In this document: positions 56,837-64,000 of the stretch, piece by piece
How the letters are laid out: every line of letters starts with the position of its first letter
Position numbering within the stretch: the first letter of the stretch is position 1
NCBI GenBank assembly: GCA_041158045.1
Contig: JBEBCD010000080.1
Coordinates: forward strand, 1-64,000
DNA length: 64,000 nucleotides
Source of the DNA: CAXRBC01 sp041158045
GTDB taxonomy: Bacteria > Actinomycetota > Acidimicrobiia > Acidimicrobiales > Ilumatobacteraceae
Direction: 5' to 3'
Made by a program: the position numbers and the translations under genes
Notes under the pieces: model-generated
Seen by the model: only the letters and a program-made list of their open reading frames with translations
What the model was told of the DNA's origin: nothing
Database searches by the model: none

Positions 56837-57046
56837 GTGCGGGTGCGGGTCGACGCCGAGAAGTGCCAGGGGCACAACCGCTGTTACGCGCTCGCGCCCG
56901 AGCTCTTCGACGTCGACGATCTCGGCGCGGCGCACGCCCGGGGGGACGGCACGGTGCCGCCCGGCCTCGAGGACAAGGCGCGCCTCGCCGTGGCCAACTG
57001 CCCCGAGTACGCGGTGACGATCGTCGAGGACGAGGGCGCGACGTGA
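56837..57046 (+). CDS. P450-associated ferredoxin, CxxHxxC type
   Basis: This 69-aa soluble electron carrier has cluster ligands C10 and C16 in EKCQGHNRCYALAPELF and C55 in VANCPEYAV. The motif CxxHxxC-(n)-CP, with histidine at position 13 where most have Cys or another residue, is typical of single-cluster ferredoxins coded next to actinobacterial P450 genes. It overlaps the P450 start by four bases, so it is its likely redox partner. Confidence 0.92.
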   Translation: MRVRVDAEKCQGHNRCYALAPELFDVDDLGAAHARGDGTVPPGLEDKARLAVANCPEYAVTIVEDEGAT

Positions 57047-58239
57047 GCGACGTGCGGGACTGGGCGACCGACTTCGACCACGCGGACCCCGCGTACAACG
57101 CGCACGTCCACGAGATCTGGGCCGACCTGCGCGGGCGGTGCCCCGTCGCGCACTCGCCCGCCTACGGCGGGACGTGGCTCCCCGTGCGCCACGAGGACGT
57201 CCGCGCGATCGCCTACGACACCGACCACTTCTCGAGCGAGGGCGTCGTCGTGAGCACGACGAAGGCCGAGGGCACGGCGCCGCTCGGCGGCGCGCCCCCG
57301 ATCACCGCCGACCCGCCGGCGCACCACGACGCGCGCCGCATCCTCCTGCCGGCCTTCGCGCCCAAGGTGATCGCCGCGCTCGAGCCCGAGGTGCGCGCGC
57401 TCTGCCGGCGGCTGCTCGACGCGGTCGGCGACGCCGACGTGGTGGACGGTGCCGTGGACTACGCCCAGCACATCCCGCCGCACGTGATCGCGGGGATGCT
57501 CGGCTTCCCCCAGTCGGACGCCGAGATGTTCCGCGGCTTCGTCCACGACGTGCTGGAGGGCATCGATCGCGCGCCCGAGGACCGCGAGGCGGCCTTCCTG
57601 CGGCTCGACGGCTACCTGCAGGCCCAGATCGACGACCACGTCGCGCGGCCCCGCGAGGACCTCACCTCGCAGCTGCTCGCGACCGAGGTCGGGGGTGCAC
57701 CCGTGTCGCGCGACCAGGTGCGCGGCACGATCCTCCTGCTGCTCATCGCCGGCATCGACACGACCTGGAGCGGGATCGGATCGGCGCTGTGGCACCTCGC
57801 CGCGACGCCATCCGACCTCGCGCGCCTCGTGGCCGAGCCCGCGCTCGTCGACTCCGCCATCGAGGAGTTCCTCCGCGCGTACGCGCCCGTCACGATGGCC
57901 CGGATCGTGAAGCAGGAGGTCGTCGTGGGCGGCTGCACGATGCGGCCCCGCGACTGGGTGCTCCTGCCGTTCCCCGCGGCCAATCGCGATCCCGAGGTCT
58001 TCGACCGCGCGGACGAGGTGCTCATCGACCGCGCGGAGAACCGTCACGCCGCCTTCGGGCTCGGCATCCATCGCTGCGTCGGGTCCAACCTCGCGCGCCT
58101 CGAGATGAAGGTCGCCGTCGAGGAGTTCATCGCGAGATTCCCCGAGTTCCGACTCGCGGATCCCTCGGCGGTCACGTGGAGCGTGGGGCAGGTGCGCGGG
58201 CCGCGCCGCCTCCCGATCCGCATCGCACGCCGCGCGTAG
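57043..58239 (+). CDS. Cytochrome P450
   Basis: It is 398 aa from GTG 57043. The heme-binding loop FGLGIHRCVGSNLARLE has the thiolate C345. The oxygen-activation motif in helix I is AGIDTTWSG (D239, T240). The ExxR pair is in IEEFLRAYAPV. There is no membrane anchor, so it is a soluble bacterial class I enzyme fed by the neighbouring ferredoxin. The substrate is unknown. Its TAG stop (58237-58239) starts the box of the next gene. Confidence 0.95.
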   Translation: MSDVRDWATDFDHADPAYNAHVHEIWADLRGRCPVAHSPAYGGTWLPVRHEDVRAIAYDTDHFSSEGVVVSTTKAEGTAPLGGAPPITADPPAHHDARRILLPAFAPKVIAALEPEVRALCRRLLDAVGDADVVDGAVDYAQHIPPHVIAGMLGFPQSDAEMFRGFVHDVLEGIDRAPEDREAAFLRLDGYLQAQIDDHVARPREDLTSQLLATEVGGAPVSRDQVRGTILLLLIAGIDTTWSGIGSALWHLAATPSDLARLVAEPALVDSAIEEFLRAYAPVTMARIVKQEVVVGGCTMRPRDWVLLPFPAANRDPEVFDRADEVLIDRAENRHAAFGLGIHRCVGSNLARLEMKVAVEEFIARFPEFRLADPSAVTWSVGQVRGPRRLPIRIARRA

Positions 58240-58242
58240 CCT
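58237..58242 (+). promoter_or_regulatory. -10 box of pcrA, overlapping the P450 stop
   Basis: TAGCCT includes the P450 stop codon and ends 8 bases before GTG 58251. A leaderless pcrA transcript is inferred. Confidence 0.5.
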
Positions 58243-58250
58243 CGCCGCCC

Positions 58251-60431
58251 GTGAACCAGCCCGGATCCGGGCGCGCCGTCGACCTCGCCGCGCTCAACCC
58301 CGACCAGCAGGAGGCCGTCCTCCACCGCGGCGGGCCCCTCCTCGTCGTCGCGGGCGCGGGCTCCGGCAAGACGCGGGTGCTCACGCATCGCATCGCGCAC
58401 CTCATCGAGACGGGGACGCACCCCATGCGGATCCTCGCGATCACCTTCACCAACAAGGCGGCGGGGGAGATGCGCGAGCGCGTCACCGCGCTCGTCGGGC
58501 CGGTCGCCGAGCGGATGTGGGTGAGCACGTTCCACTCGGCCTGCGTGCGCATCCTGCGGCGGGACGCCGAGCGGCTCGGGTACCCGTCGTCGTTCACCAT
58601 CTACGACCAGTCGGACTCCCAGCGGCTCGTCGGCTACGTGATCCGCGACATGCACCTCGACCCCAAGCGCTTCCCCGTGCGCGGGGCGCAGGCCCGGATC
58701 AGCCTCTGGAAGAACGAGCTCATCGACCACCGGGAGGCCGCCGCGATGGACGGCGGCGCGGACGCGCGGCACGCCGAGGTGTACGCCGAGTACCAGTCGC
58801 GGCTGGTGAAGGCCGGCGCCATGGACTTCGACGACCTGCTCGTCAACGTGGTGCGGCTCTTCCGCGAGCACCCCGACGCCCTCGCGTCGTGGCAGGAGCG
58901 GTTCGAGCACGTGCTCATCGACGAGTACCAGGACACCAACGTCGCGCAGAACCGCATCGTGCTGCAGTTGGCCGCGCGCCACCACCAGGTGTGCGTGGTG
59001 GGCGACACCGACCAGTCCGTGTACCGCTTCCGCGGGGCCGACTACCGCAACATCCTCGAGTTCGAGCACGCCTTCCCCGACGTCACCGTCGTGGTGCTGG
59101 CCCAGAACTACCGGAGCACGCAGACGATCCTCGACGCGGCCAACGCGGTGATCACCCACAACGTGGAGCGCAAGCCCAAGGAGCTGTGGACCGACGCCGG
59201 CGAGGGCGAGAAGATCGTGCGGTACTTCGCCGACGACGAGTACGACGAGGCGCGCTGGGTGGTCGGCAGCATGCGGCGGATGCACGACGGCGATCCGCGG
59301 CCGTGGAGCGACTTCGCCGTCTTCTACCGCACCAACGCGCAGAGCCGCGTGCTGGAGGAGGTGCTCGTGGAGGCCGGCGTGCCGTACAAGCTCGTGGGGG
59401 GCACGCGCTTCTACGACCGCCGCGAGGTGAAGGACGCGCTGGCCTACCTGCGCTGCGCGGTGAACCCGCTCGACGAGGTGAGCATCAAGCGCGTGCTCAA
59501 CGTGCCGAAGCGCGGCGTGGGCGACACGACGGTGTCGCGCATCGACGCGTGGGCCGCGTCGCACGGCGTCGGCTTCGCCGCGGCCCTGCGCCGTGCCGAC
59601 GAGGCGGGCGTGGGCGGCGCGGCGCTGCGGGGGATCGGCGAGTTCGTCCGGCTCGTCGACGACCTCGACCGGATGCTCGCCGACGGTCCCGGCACCGTGA
59701 TCCGCCACGCGCTGCGCGCGACGGGCTACCTCGCGGAGCTCGAGGCCGAGGACACCGTGGAGTCGGCGGGGCGCCTCGAGAACCTCGAGGAGCTCATCGG
59801 CGTCGCATCGGAGTTCACCGACGTCGGCGAGTTCCTCGAGCAGGTGTCGCTCGTCGCCGACACCGACGAGATCAGCGGCGACAACCACGTGACGCTGATG
59901 ACGCTGCACGCCGCGAAGGGCCTCGAGTTCCCCGTCGTGTGCATCGCGGGCATGGAGGAGGGGGTCTTCCCCGGCAACCGCTCGATGGGCGATCCGAGCG
60001 AGATGGAGGAGGAGCGCCGGCTCGCCTACGTGGGCATCACGCGGGCCCGCGAGCGGCTGCTGCTGTCGCACTCCTGGAGCCGCAACCTGTACGGATCGAC
60101 GCAGTACAACCCGCCGTCGCGCTTCCTCGACGAGATCCCCGCCGCGCTGGTGCGACGCGAGGGCGCCGTGGACTCCGGCGTCGACGTCGGCCGCGGCGCG
60201 CACCGCCGCGCCGAGATCCCCCGGTACCGGCGCACCGACCAGCTCGTCGCGATGGCGACCCACTCCGACACGGGGCTCAAGGTCGGCGACGACGTGGTGC
60301 ACGCCAAGTTCGGCGAGGGCGTGATCACCGCCATCCGCGGGGCGGGCGAGCAGGCCGAGGCCACCGTGCACTTCGTCGGCCACGGCGACAAGCACCTGTC
60401 GCTCGTGTGGGCCGCGCTGCGCAAGCGCTGA
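58251..60431 (+). CDS. pcrA: ATP-dependent DNA helicase PcrA/UvrD
   Basis: This superfamily 1 3'-5' helicase serves repair and replication restart. It is 726 aa from GTG 58251. Motifs: Q motif LNPDQQEAV, Walker A VAGAGSGKTRVLTHR (K40), LAITFTNKAAGEMRERV, Walker B IDEYQDTN, GDTDQSVYRFRGAD, QNYRST, VTLMTLHAAKGLEFPVVC and VGITRARERL. A C-terminal Tudor-like RNA polymerase-binding domain is suggested by LKVGDDVVHAKFGEGVI. UvrD and PcrA cannot be told apart firmly. Confidence 0.96.
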   Translation: MNQPGSGRAVDLAALNPDQQEAVLHRGGPLLVVAGAGSGKTRVLTHRIAHLIETGTHPMRILAITFTNKAAGEMRERVTALVGPVAERMWVSTFHSACVRILRRDAERLGYPSSFTIYDQSDSQRLVGYVIRDMHLDPKRFPVRGAQARISLWKNELIDHREAAAMDGGADARHAEVYAEYQSRLVKAGAMDFDDLLVNVVRLFREHPDALASWQERFEHVLIDEYQDTNVAQNRIVLQLAARHHQVCVVGDTDQSVYRFRGADYRNILEFEHAFPDVTVVVLAQNYRSTQTILDAANAVITHNVERKPKELWTDAGEGEKIVRYFADDEYDEARWVVGSMRRMHDGDPRPWSDFAVFYRTNAQSRVLEEVLVEAGVPYKLVGGTRFYDRREVKDALAYLRCAVNPLDEVSIKRVLNVPKRGVGDTTVSRIDAWAASHGVGFAAALRRADEAGVGGAALRGIGEFVRLVDDLDRMLADGPGTVIRHALRATGYLAELEAEDTVESAGRLENLEELIGVASEFTDVGEFLEQVSLVADTDEISGDNHVTLMTLHAAKGLEFPVVCIAGMEEGVFPGNRSMGDPSEMEEERRLAYVGITRARERLLLSHSWSRNLYGSTQYNPPSRFLDEIPAALVRREGAVDSGVDVGRGAHRRAEIPRYRRTDQLVAMATHSDTGLKVGDDVVHAKFGEGVITAIRGAGEQAEATVHFVGHGDKHLSLVWAALRKR

Positions 60432-60465
60432 GGCGCCGCCCGGACGGGCCCGCGCGCGGGGTCGG

Positions 60466-60951
60466 TCAGCCCCCCGCGAGGTCGATGAGCAGCATCGTCC
60501 GGTTTTCCACGATCGGACGCGCGTCGAGCGGGCGGCGCAGTGCCGAGACGTCGAGCGTGCGACCCTCGCAGTCGACGAAGTCGCGGGAGGCGGGGACGTG
60601 GCGCACGAGGCACGTCGCGTCGCGGTCGTCCGGGTGCGCGGCGTAGACCTGCCAGCCGCGCGCGGGGTCGTCGCCCACGTGGTCGATGACGATGGAGCGC
60701 CGGCCCGACGGATCGCGCAGGTCCGGGTAGAGGATCGGCCCGTCGCGGTCGATCACCTCCGCGACGTCGTCGACCCGCCCGACCTCGAACGTGCGTGCGA
60801 CCGGCACCTCGCCCGACGTGCGGCGATCCGTCGCGCGATCGGCGAGGAGCCACGTCGCGCCGAACAGCACCGCGAAGAACGCGACGCCGCCGAGCACCGG
60901 TACGACCGCACGAGCCAGCGGGGTCGACGGCCTCGGCGCGCGCACGCACAC
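60466..60951 (-). CDS. Single-span membrane protein of unknown function
   Basis: From GTG 60951 it is 161 aa (GTG 60945 is also possible; the frame runs on to 61101 over the B12 gene and is not used). A short basic N-terminus is followed by one membrane helix (AVVPVLGGVAFFAVLFGATW) and an external domain. The external end has two cysteines (TCLVRHVPASRDFVDCEGRT) in an arrangement faintly like a Rieske fold, but the metal ligands are incomplete. I do not recognise the family. It is divergent from the B12-binding gene. Confidence 0.6.
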   Translation of the reverse strand: MCVRAPRPSTPLARAVVPVLGGVAFFAVLFGATWLLADRATDRRTSGEVPVARTFEVGRVDDVAEVIDRDGPILYPDLRDPSGRRSIVIDHVGDDPARGWQVYAAHPDDRDATCLVRHVPASRDFVDCEGRTLDVSALRRPLDARPIVENRTMLLIDLAGG

Positions 60952-60958
60952 AGTGTGC
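60946..60958. promoter_or_regulatory. 13-bp palindrome over the start of the reverse-strand gene
   Basis: GCACACAGTGTGC is a perfect inverted repeat with a one-base centre, in the gap between divergent genes and overlapping the reverse-strand GTG. It may be an operator for one or both genes. It could also be chance in GC-rich sequence. Confidence 0.35.
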
Positions 60959-60979
60959 TGGACTCGCGGGCCCCACGCG

Positions 60980-60985
60980 TAGCCT
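60980..60985 (+). promoter_or_regulatory. -10 box of the B12-subunit/sucCD operon
   Basis: TAGCCT ends 9 bases before GTG 60995, at the outer limit of the leaderless group. Confidence 0.45.
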
Positions 60986-60994
60986 TGTGACGCC

Positions 60995-61408
60995 GTGAAG
61001 CGCACGTACCGCGTCGTCGTCGCCAAGCCGGGCCTGGACGGCCACGACCGCGGGGCCAAGACGATCACCCGGGCGCTCCGCGACGCCGGCTTCGAGGTCA
61101 TCTACACGGGGCTGCACCAGACGCCCGAGCAGATCGCCGAGACCACCCTGCAGGAGGACGCCGACGCCGTGGGACTCAGCCTGCTGTCCGGTGCGCACCT
61201 CACGCTGTTCCCCCGCGTCATGGAGGAGCTCGCGCGCCGGGACCTCGGCCGCGTGCTCGTCTTCGGGGGCGGGGTGATCCCCGACTCGGACGCCACCGCG
61301 CTGCGCGGCCAGGGCGTGGCCGAGATCTTCGGGCCCGGCAGCTCGCTGCGGGAGATCGCGGCGTGGCTCGAGCGCGCGCTCGACGAGCGCGAGGCCGCGG
61401 CGGTCTGA
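60995..61408 (+). CDS. Cobalamin-binding subunit of a methylmalonyl-CoA mutase-type enzyme
   Basis: This 137-aa stand-alone B12-binding domain has the base-off motif DGHDRG: D15-x-H17-x-x-G20 in KPGLDGHDRGAK, where H17 replaces the cobalamin lower ligand. AVGLSLLSGAH and LVFGGGVIPDSD complete the fold. It lacks the catalytic barrel, so a separate large subunit must be encoded elsewhere. Its stop overlaps sucC by one base, linking mutase product (succinyl-CoA) to succinyl-CoA synthetase. Confidence 0.9.
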   Translation: MKRTYRVVVAKPGLDGHDRGAKTITRALRDAGFEVIYTGLHQTPEQIAETTLQEDADAVGLSLLSGAHLTLFPRVMEELARRDLGRVLVFGGGVIPDSDATALRGQGVAEIFGPGSSLREIAAWLERALDEREAAAV

Positions 61409-62562
61409 TGGATCTCCTCGAGTACCAGGGCAAGCAGTACTTCGCCCGATTCGGGATCCCGGTGTCGGCCGGCGACGTCGCGACGACCGTCGACGACGCG
61501 GTGCGCGCCGCCGAGGCCGCCGGGTACCCCGTCGTGGTGAAGGCGCAGGTGCACGTCGGGGGCCGCGGCAAGGCCGGCGGCATCAAGCTGGCGGCCGACG
61601 CCGACGAGGTCCGCCGCCACGCGGGCGCGATCCTCGGCATGTCGATCAAGGGACACGTGGTGCGCCGCGTCTGGATCGAGCGGGCCTCGGACATCGCCGA
61701 GGAGTACTACGCGTCGTTCACCCTCGATCGTGCCGCCAAGCGCCACCTGCTCATGCTCAGCGCCAAGGGCGGCGTGGACATCGAGGAGGTGGCCGCGACC
61801 GACCCGGGCGCGCTCGCGCGCGTGCACGTGGACCCGCTGGTCGGCCTCGACGTCGCCGGCGCACGGGCGGCGGCGGAGTCGGCGCGCATCCCCGAGCGGG
61901 CGCGCGACGGCGTCGCGCGGATCCTCGTCGCGCTCTACGAGTGCTTCACCAAGGGCGACTGCGACCTCGCGGAGATCAACCCGCTCATCCTCACGACCGC
62001 GGGCTCCGTGCACGCCCTCGACGCCAAGGTGAGCCTCGACGCCAACGCGGCGTTCCGCCACCCGGAGTGGGAGGAGTGGCGCGCCACCGAGGAGCTCGAC
62101 GCGCGCGAGCGCCTCGCGCGGGAGAAGGGGCTGCAGTACATCGGACTCTCGGGATCCGTCGGCATCATCGCCAACGGCGCGGGCCTCGCGATGAGCACGC
62201 TCGACGTGGTGCAGCAGGTGGGCGGTGCCGCGGCCAACTTCCTCGACATCGGCGGCGGCGCGAACGCCGAGCTCATGACCGCGGCCCTCGAGGTGATCAA
62301 CTCCGACGCCGACGTGCGCAGCATCTTCGTCAACATCTTCGGCGGCATCACCCGTGGCGACGAGGTGGCGCGCGGCATCGTCGAGGCGGTGCGCCGGGTG
62401 GCGCTCCGCGCGCCGATCGTGATCCGGCTCGACGGCACCAACGCGGAGGAGGGCCGGGCGATCCTCGCCGCCGCCGGGATCCCCGCGGACCGCCTGGTGT
62501 CGAAGCCCACCATGCTCGAGGCCGCGCGCGAGGCCGTGGCGCTCGCGGCTCGGGGGGCCTGA
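61408..62562 (+). CDS. sucC: Succinyl-CoA synthetase subunit beta
   Basis: SucC binds nucleotide in the TCA-cycle step that converts succinyl-CoA to succinate. ATG 61408 (TGATG overlap) gives 384 aa. The ATP-grasp domain shows MDLLEYQGKQYFARFGIPVS, VVVKAQVHVGGRGKAGGIKL and DLAEINPLILT. The C-terminal CoA ligase domain has NGAGLAMSTLD and NIFGGITRGDEVARG. It is followed by sucD after one base. Confidence 0.97.
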   Translation: MDLLEYQGKQYFARFGIPVSAGDVATTVDDAVRAAEAAGYPVVVKAQVHVGGRGKAGGIKLAADADEVRRHAGAILGMSIKGHVVRRVWIERASDIAEEYYASFTLDRAAKRHLLMLSAKGGVDIEEVAATDPGALARVHVDPLVGLDVAGARAAAESARIPERARDGVARILVALYECFTKGDCDLAEINPLILTTAGSVHALDAKVSLDANAAFRHPEWEEWRATEELDARERLAREKGLQYIGLSGSVGIIANGAGLAMSTLDVVQQVGGAAANFLDIGGGANAELMTAALEVINSDADVRSIFVNIFGGITRGDEVARGIVEAVRRVALRAPIVIRLDGTNAEEGRAILAAAGIPADRLVSKPTMLEAAREAVALAARGA

Positions 62563-62563
62563 C

Positions 62564-63457
62564 GTGGCGATCTTCGTCGACGCGGACACGCGGGTGATCG
62601 TGCAGGGCCTCACCGGCGGCCAGGGGCGCTTCCACGGCCTGCGCAACCGGGCGTACGGCACGCGGGTCGTCGGCGGGGTGACCCCGGGCAAGGGCGGCCA
62701 GGACGTGGAGGGGATCCCGGTCCACGACACGGTCGCCGACGCGGTGCGCGCGACGGGCGCCGACGCGTCGTTCATCGCCGTGCCGCCCAAGGCGGCGCCC
62801 GCGGCGATCCTCGAGGCCGCGGCGGCCGGCGTGCGCTTCATCGTCTGCATCACCGAGGGCGTCCCCGCGCAGGACGAGGCGCGCGTCTACGCGACGCTGC
62901 TGCGCGACCACCCCGGCACGCGCCTGCTCGGGCCCAACTGCCCCGGCATCATCAGCCCGGGCAAGTGCAACATCGGCATCACCGCGGGTGAGATCGCGCT
63001 GGCGCCGGTCGCGGGTGCGCGCAACGTGGGCATCGTCTCGCGGTCGGGCACGCTCACGTACCAGGCGCTCTTCGAGCTGAAGGCGCAGGGCATCGGCGTG
63101 AGCACCTGCGTCGGGATCGGCGGCGACCCGGTGCCGGGCACCTCCTTCGTCGACTGCCTCGCCGAGTTCCAGGCAGACCCGGAGACGGACGCGATCCTCA
63201 TGATCGGCGAGATCGGCGGGTCCGCGGAGGAGGAGGCGGCCGAGTACGTCGCCGCCCACGTGACCAAGCCGATGAGCGCCTACATCGCGGGCGTGACCGC
63301 GCCGGCCGGCAAGAAGATGGGGCACGCGGGCGCGATCGTCTCCGGCGGCAAGGGCACCGCCGCCGGCAAGATCGACGCGCTGCGGCGCGCGGGCGTCCAG
63401 GTGGGTGCGAACCCCACCGAGGCCGGTGCGCTGATGGCCCGCATCGTGCGCGGATGA
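62564..63457 (+). CDS. sucD: Succinyl-CoA synthetase subunit alpha
   Basis: SucD binds CoA and carries the phosphorylated histidine. It is 297 aa from a GTG start. Seen: VIVQGLTGGQGRFHGLRN at the CoA site, LLGPNCPGIISPGKCNIGI, IVSRSGTLTYQAL, and the active H254 in KKMGHAGAIVSGGKGTA. Its stop overlaps the acyltransferase start (ATGA). Confidence 0.98.
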   Translation: MAIFVDADTRVIVQGLTGGQGRFHGLRNRAYGTRVVGGVTPGKGGQDVEGIPVHDTVADAVRATGADASFIAVPPKAAPAAILEAAAAGVRFIVCITEGVPAQDEARVYATLLRDHPGTRLLGPNCPGIISPGKCNIGITAGEIALAPVAGARNVGIVSRSGTLTYQALFELKAQGIGVSTCVGIGGDPVPGTSFVDCLAEFQADPETDAILMIGEIGGSAEEEAAEYVAAHVTKPMSAYIAGVTAPAGKKMGHAGAIVSGGKGTAAGKIDALRRAGVQVGANPTEAGALMARIVRG

Positions 63458-64000
63458 GCCGACCCGGCCCGCTGCGCTACCTCCCGGCGCTCGACGGGCT
63501 GCGCGCGCTCGCCGTCGTCGCGGTCATCGTCTACCACGCGAACCCGCGCTGGCTGCCCGGCGGCTTCATCGGCGTCGAGACGTTCTTCGTCATCAGCGGG
63601 TACCTCATCACCCTGCTGCTCATCTCGGAGACGGAGGGGGCCGGCCGCGTCGACCTGCGCGGCTTCTGGCTGCGGCGCGCGCGGCGCCTGCTGCCGGCGC
63701 TGTGGCTGCTGCTCCTCGGCGTCACGACGTACGTCGCGATCTTCGAGCGGGCCGACCTCGGCCGGCTGCGCGGCGACGTCGTGGCGGCGCTGCTCTACGG
63801 CTTCAACTGGTTCCAGATCTGGACGGGCACGAGCTACTTCACGGCGTTCGAGCTCGTGCCGCTGCGGCACCTGTGGTCGCTCGCGGTCGAGGAGCAGTAC
63901 TACCTCGTCTGGCCGCTCGTCATGGTCGGGATCCTCGCCCTCGGGCGGCGGCGCCTGCCGGCGGTCGGCCTCGTCCTCGCCGCGGGGTCGGCGGGGCTCG
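63454..64000 (+). CDS. Membrane acyltransferase family 3 (OatA/OafA-like), truncated by window end
   Basis: ATG 63454 overlaps the sucD stop, and the frame is open to the last base (182 codons). The N-terminus LRYLPALDGLRALAVVAVIV is followed by the catalytic histidine in YHANPRWLPGGFIGVETFFV and ISGYLITLLLISE. RHLWSLAVEEQYYLVWPL is the second signature. The visible part has about four membrane helices. Such enzymes O-acetylate peptidoglycan or surface polysaccharide. The SGNH domain, if any, would lie beyond the window. Confidence 0.93.
   Translation, partial: MSRPGPLRYLPALDGLRALAVVAVIVYHANPRWLPGGFIGVETFFVISGYLITLLLISETEGAGRVDLRGFWLRRARRLLPALWLLLLGVTTYVAIFERADLGRLRGDVVAALLYGFNWFQIWTGTSYFTAFELVPLRHLWSLAVEEQYYLVWPLVMVGILALGRRRLPAVGLVLAAGSAGL

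Noticed and set aside
60810..60945. The unknown membrane protein at 60466-60951 as a Rieske iron-sulfur protein
   Set aside because: Only two cysteines and an incomplete histidine pattern are present. The paired C-x-H and C-x2-H boxes needed for the cluster are missing.

Overview
This window is very GC-rich, densely coding chromosome from an actinobacterium. The pointers are the actinobacterial coiled-coil insert in RpoC, the LID-less adenylate kinase, the gene order of the long ribosomal locus, frequent GTG starts and GTGA/ATGA stop-start overlaps. Within the Actinomycetota I lean to a deep class such as Acidimicrobiia, Nitriliruptoria or Thermoleophilia, but the sequence alone does not settle this. 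I see no rRNA, tRNA, CRISPR array, insertion sequence or phage gene. No gene-free gap exceeds about 210 bases.

Layout. Positions 1-4380 hold secE (5' end cut off), nusG, rplK, a reverse-strand sugar-nucleotide epimerase wedged between rplK and rplA, then rplA, rplJ and rplL. Positions 4527-16835 hold rpoB, rpoC, rpsL, rpsG, fusA, tuf and rpsJ. A membrane-anchored HtrA-like protease (16858-18054) separates rpsJ from the rest of the S10 cluster. Positions 18249-34716 carry rplC to rplO, secY, adk, infA, rpmJ, rpsM, rpsK, rpsD, rpoA, rplQ, truA, rplM and rpsI. Positions 34756-45650 are an envelope and tRNA-modification run: glmM, a giant GlmS-like protein, acpS, alr, tsaE, tsaB, rimI, tsaD, dus and maf. 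Next come groES-groEL behind a CIRCE operator, two small unknown genes and a Nudix hydrolase. The reverse-strand block 48950-52605 holds a secreted phospholipase A2, ribH, ribBA, ribD with an FMN riboswitch, and a small membrane protein. The last part (52641-64000) has guaA, a low-GC hexapeptide-repeat gene, an NlpC/P60 hydrolase, a dienelactone-hydrolase-like protein, a ferredoxin plus P450 pair, pcrA/uvrD, a small membrane protein, a B12-binding mutase subunit with sucC and sucD, and a truncated acyltransferase.

The most informative signal is regulatory. Five operon promoters (rplJ, rpoB, rpsL, rplC, groES) share the layout TTGnnn, 18 bases, TAGnnT. Eight further genes have a TAGnnT box only 6 to 9 bases before the start codon and so look leaderless. 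In five places the TAG of the box is also the stop codon of the gene before. Three of the operon promoters follow strong hairpins that lack a U tract.

Other points of interest: the 1141-residue GlmS-like protein; a naturally occurring arginine at RpsL position 88, the site of a classical streptomycin-resistance substitution; a low-GC gene framed by an 11-bp direct repeat; a riboflavin operon without riboflavin synthase; and a frame after groEL that has no normal start codon. I did not find one clear, wholly new multi-gene system. The giant GlmS-like protein and the stop-codon-embedded promoters are the best leads.
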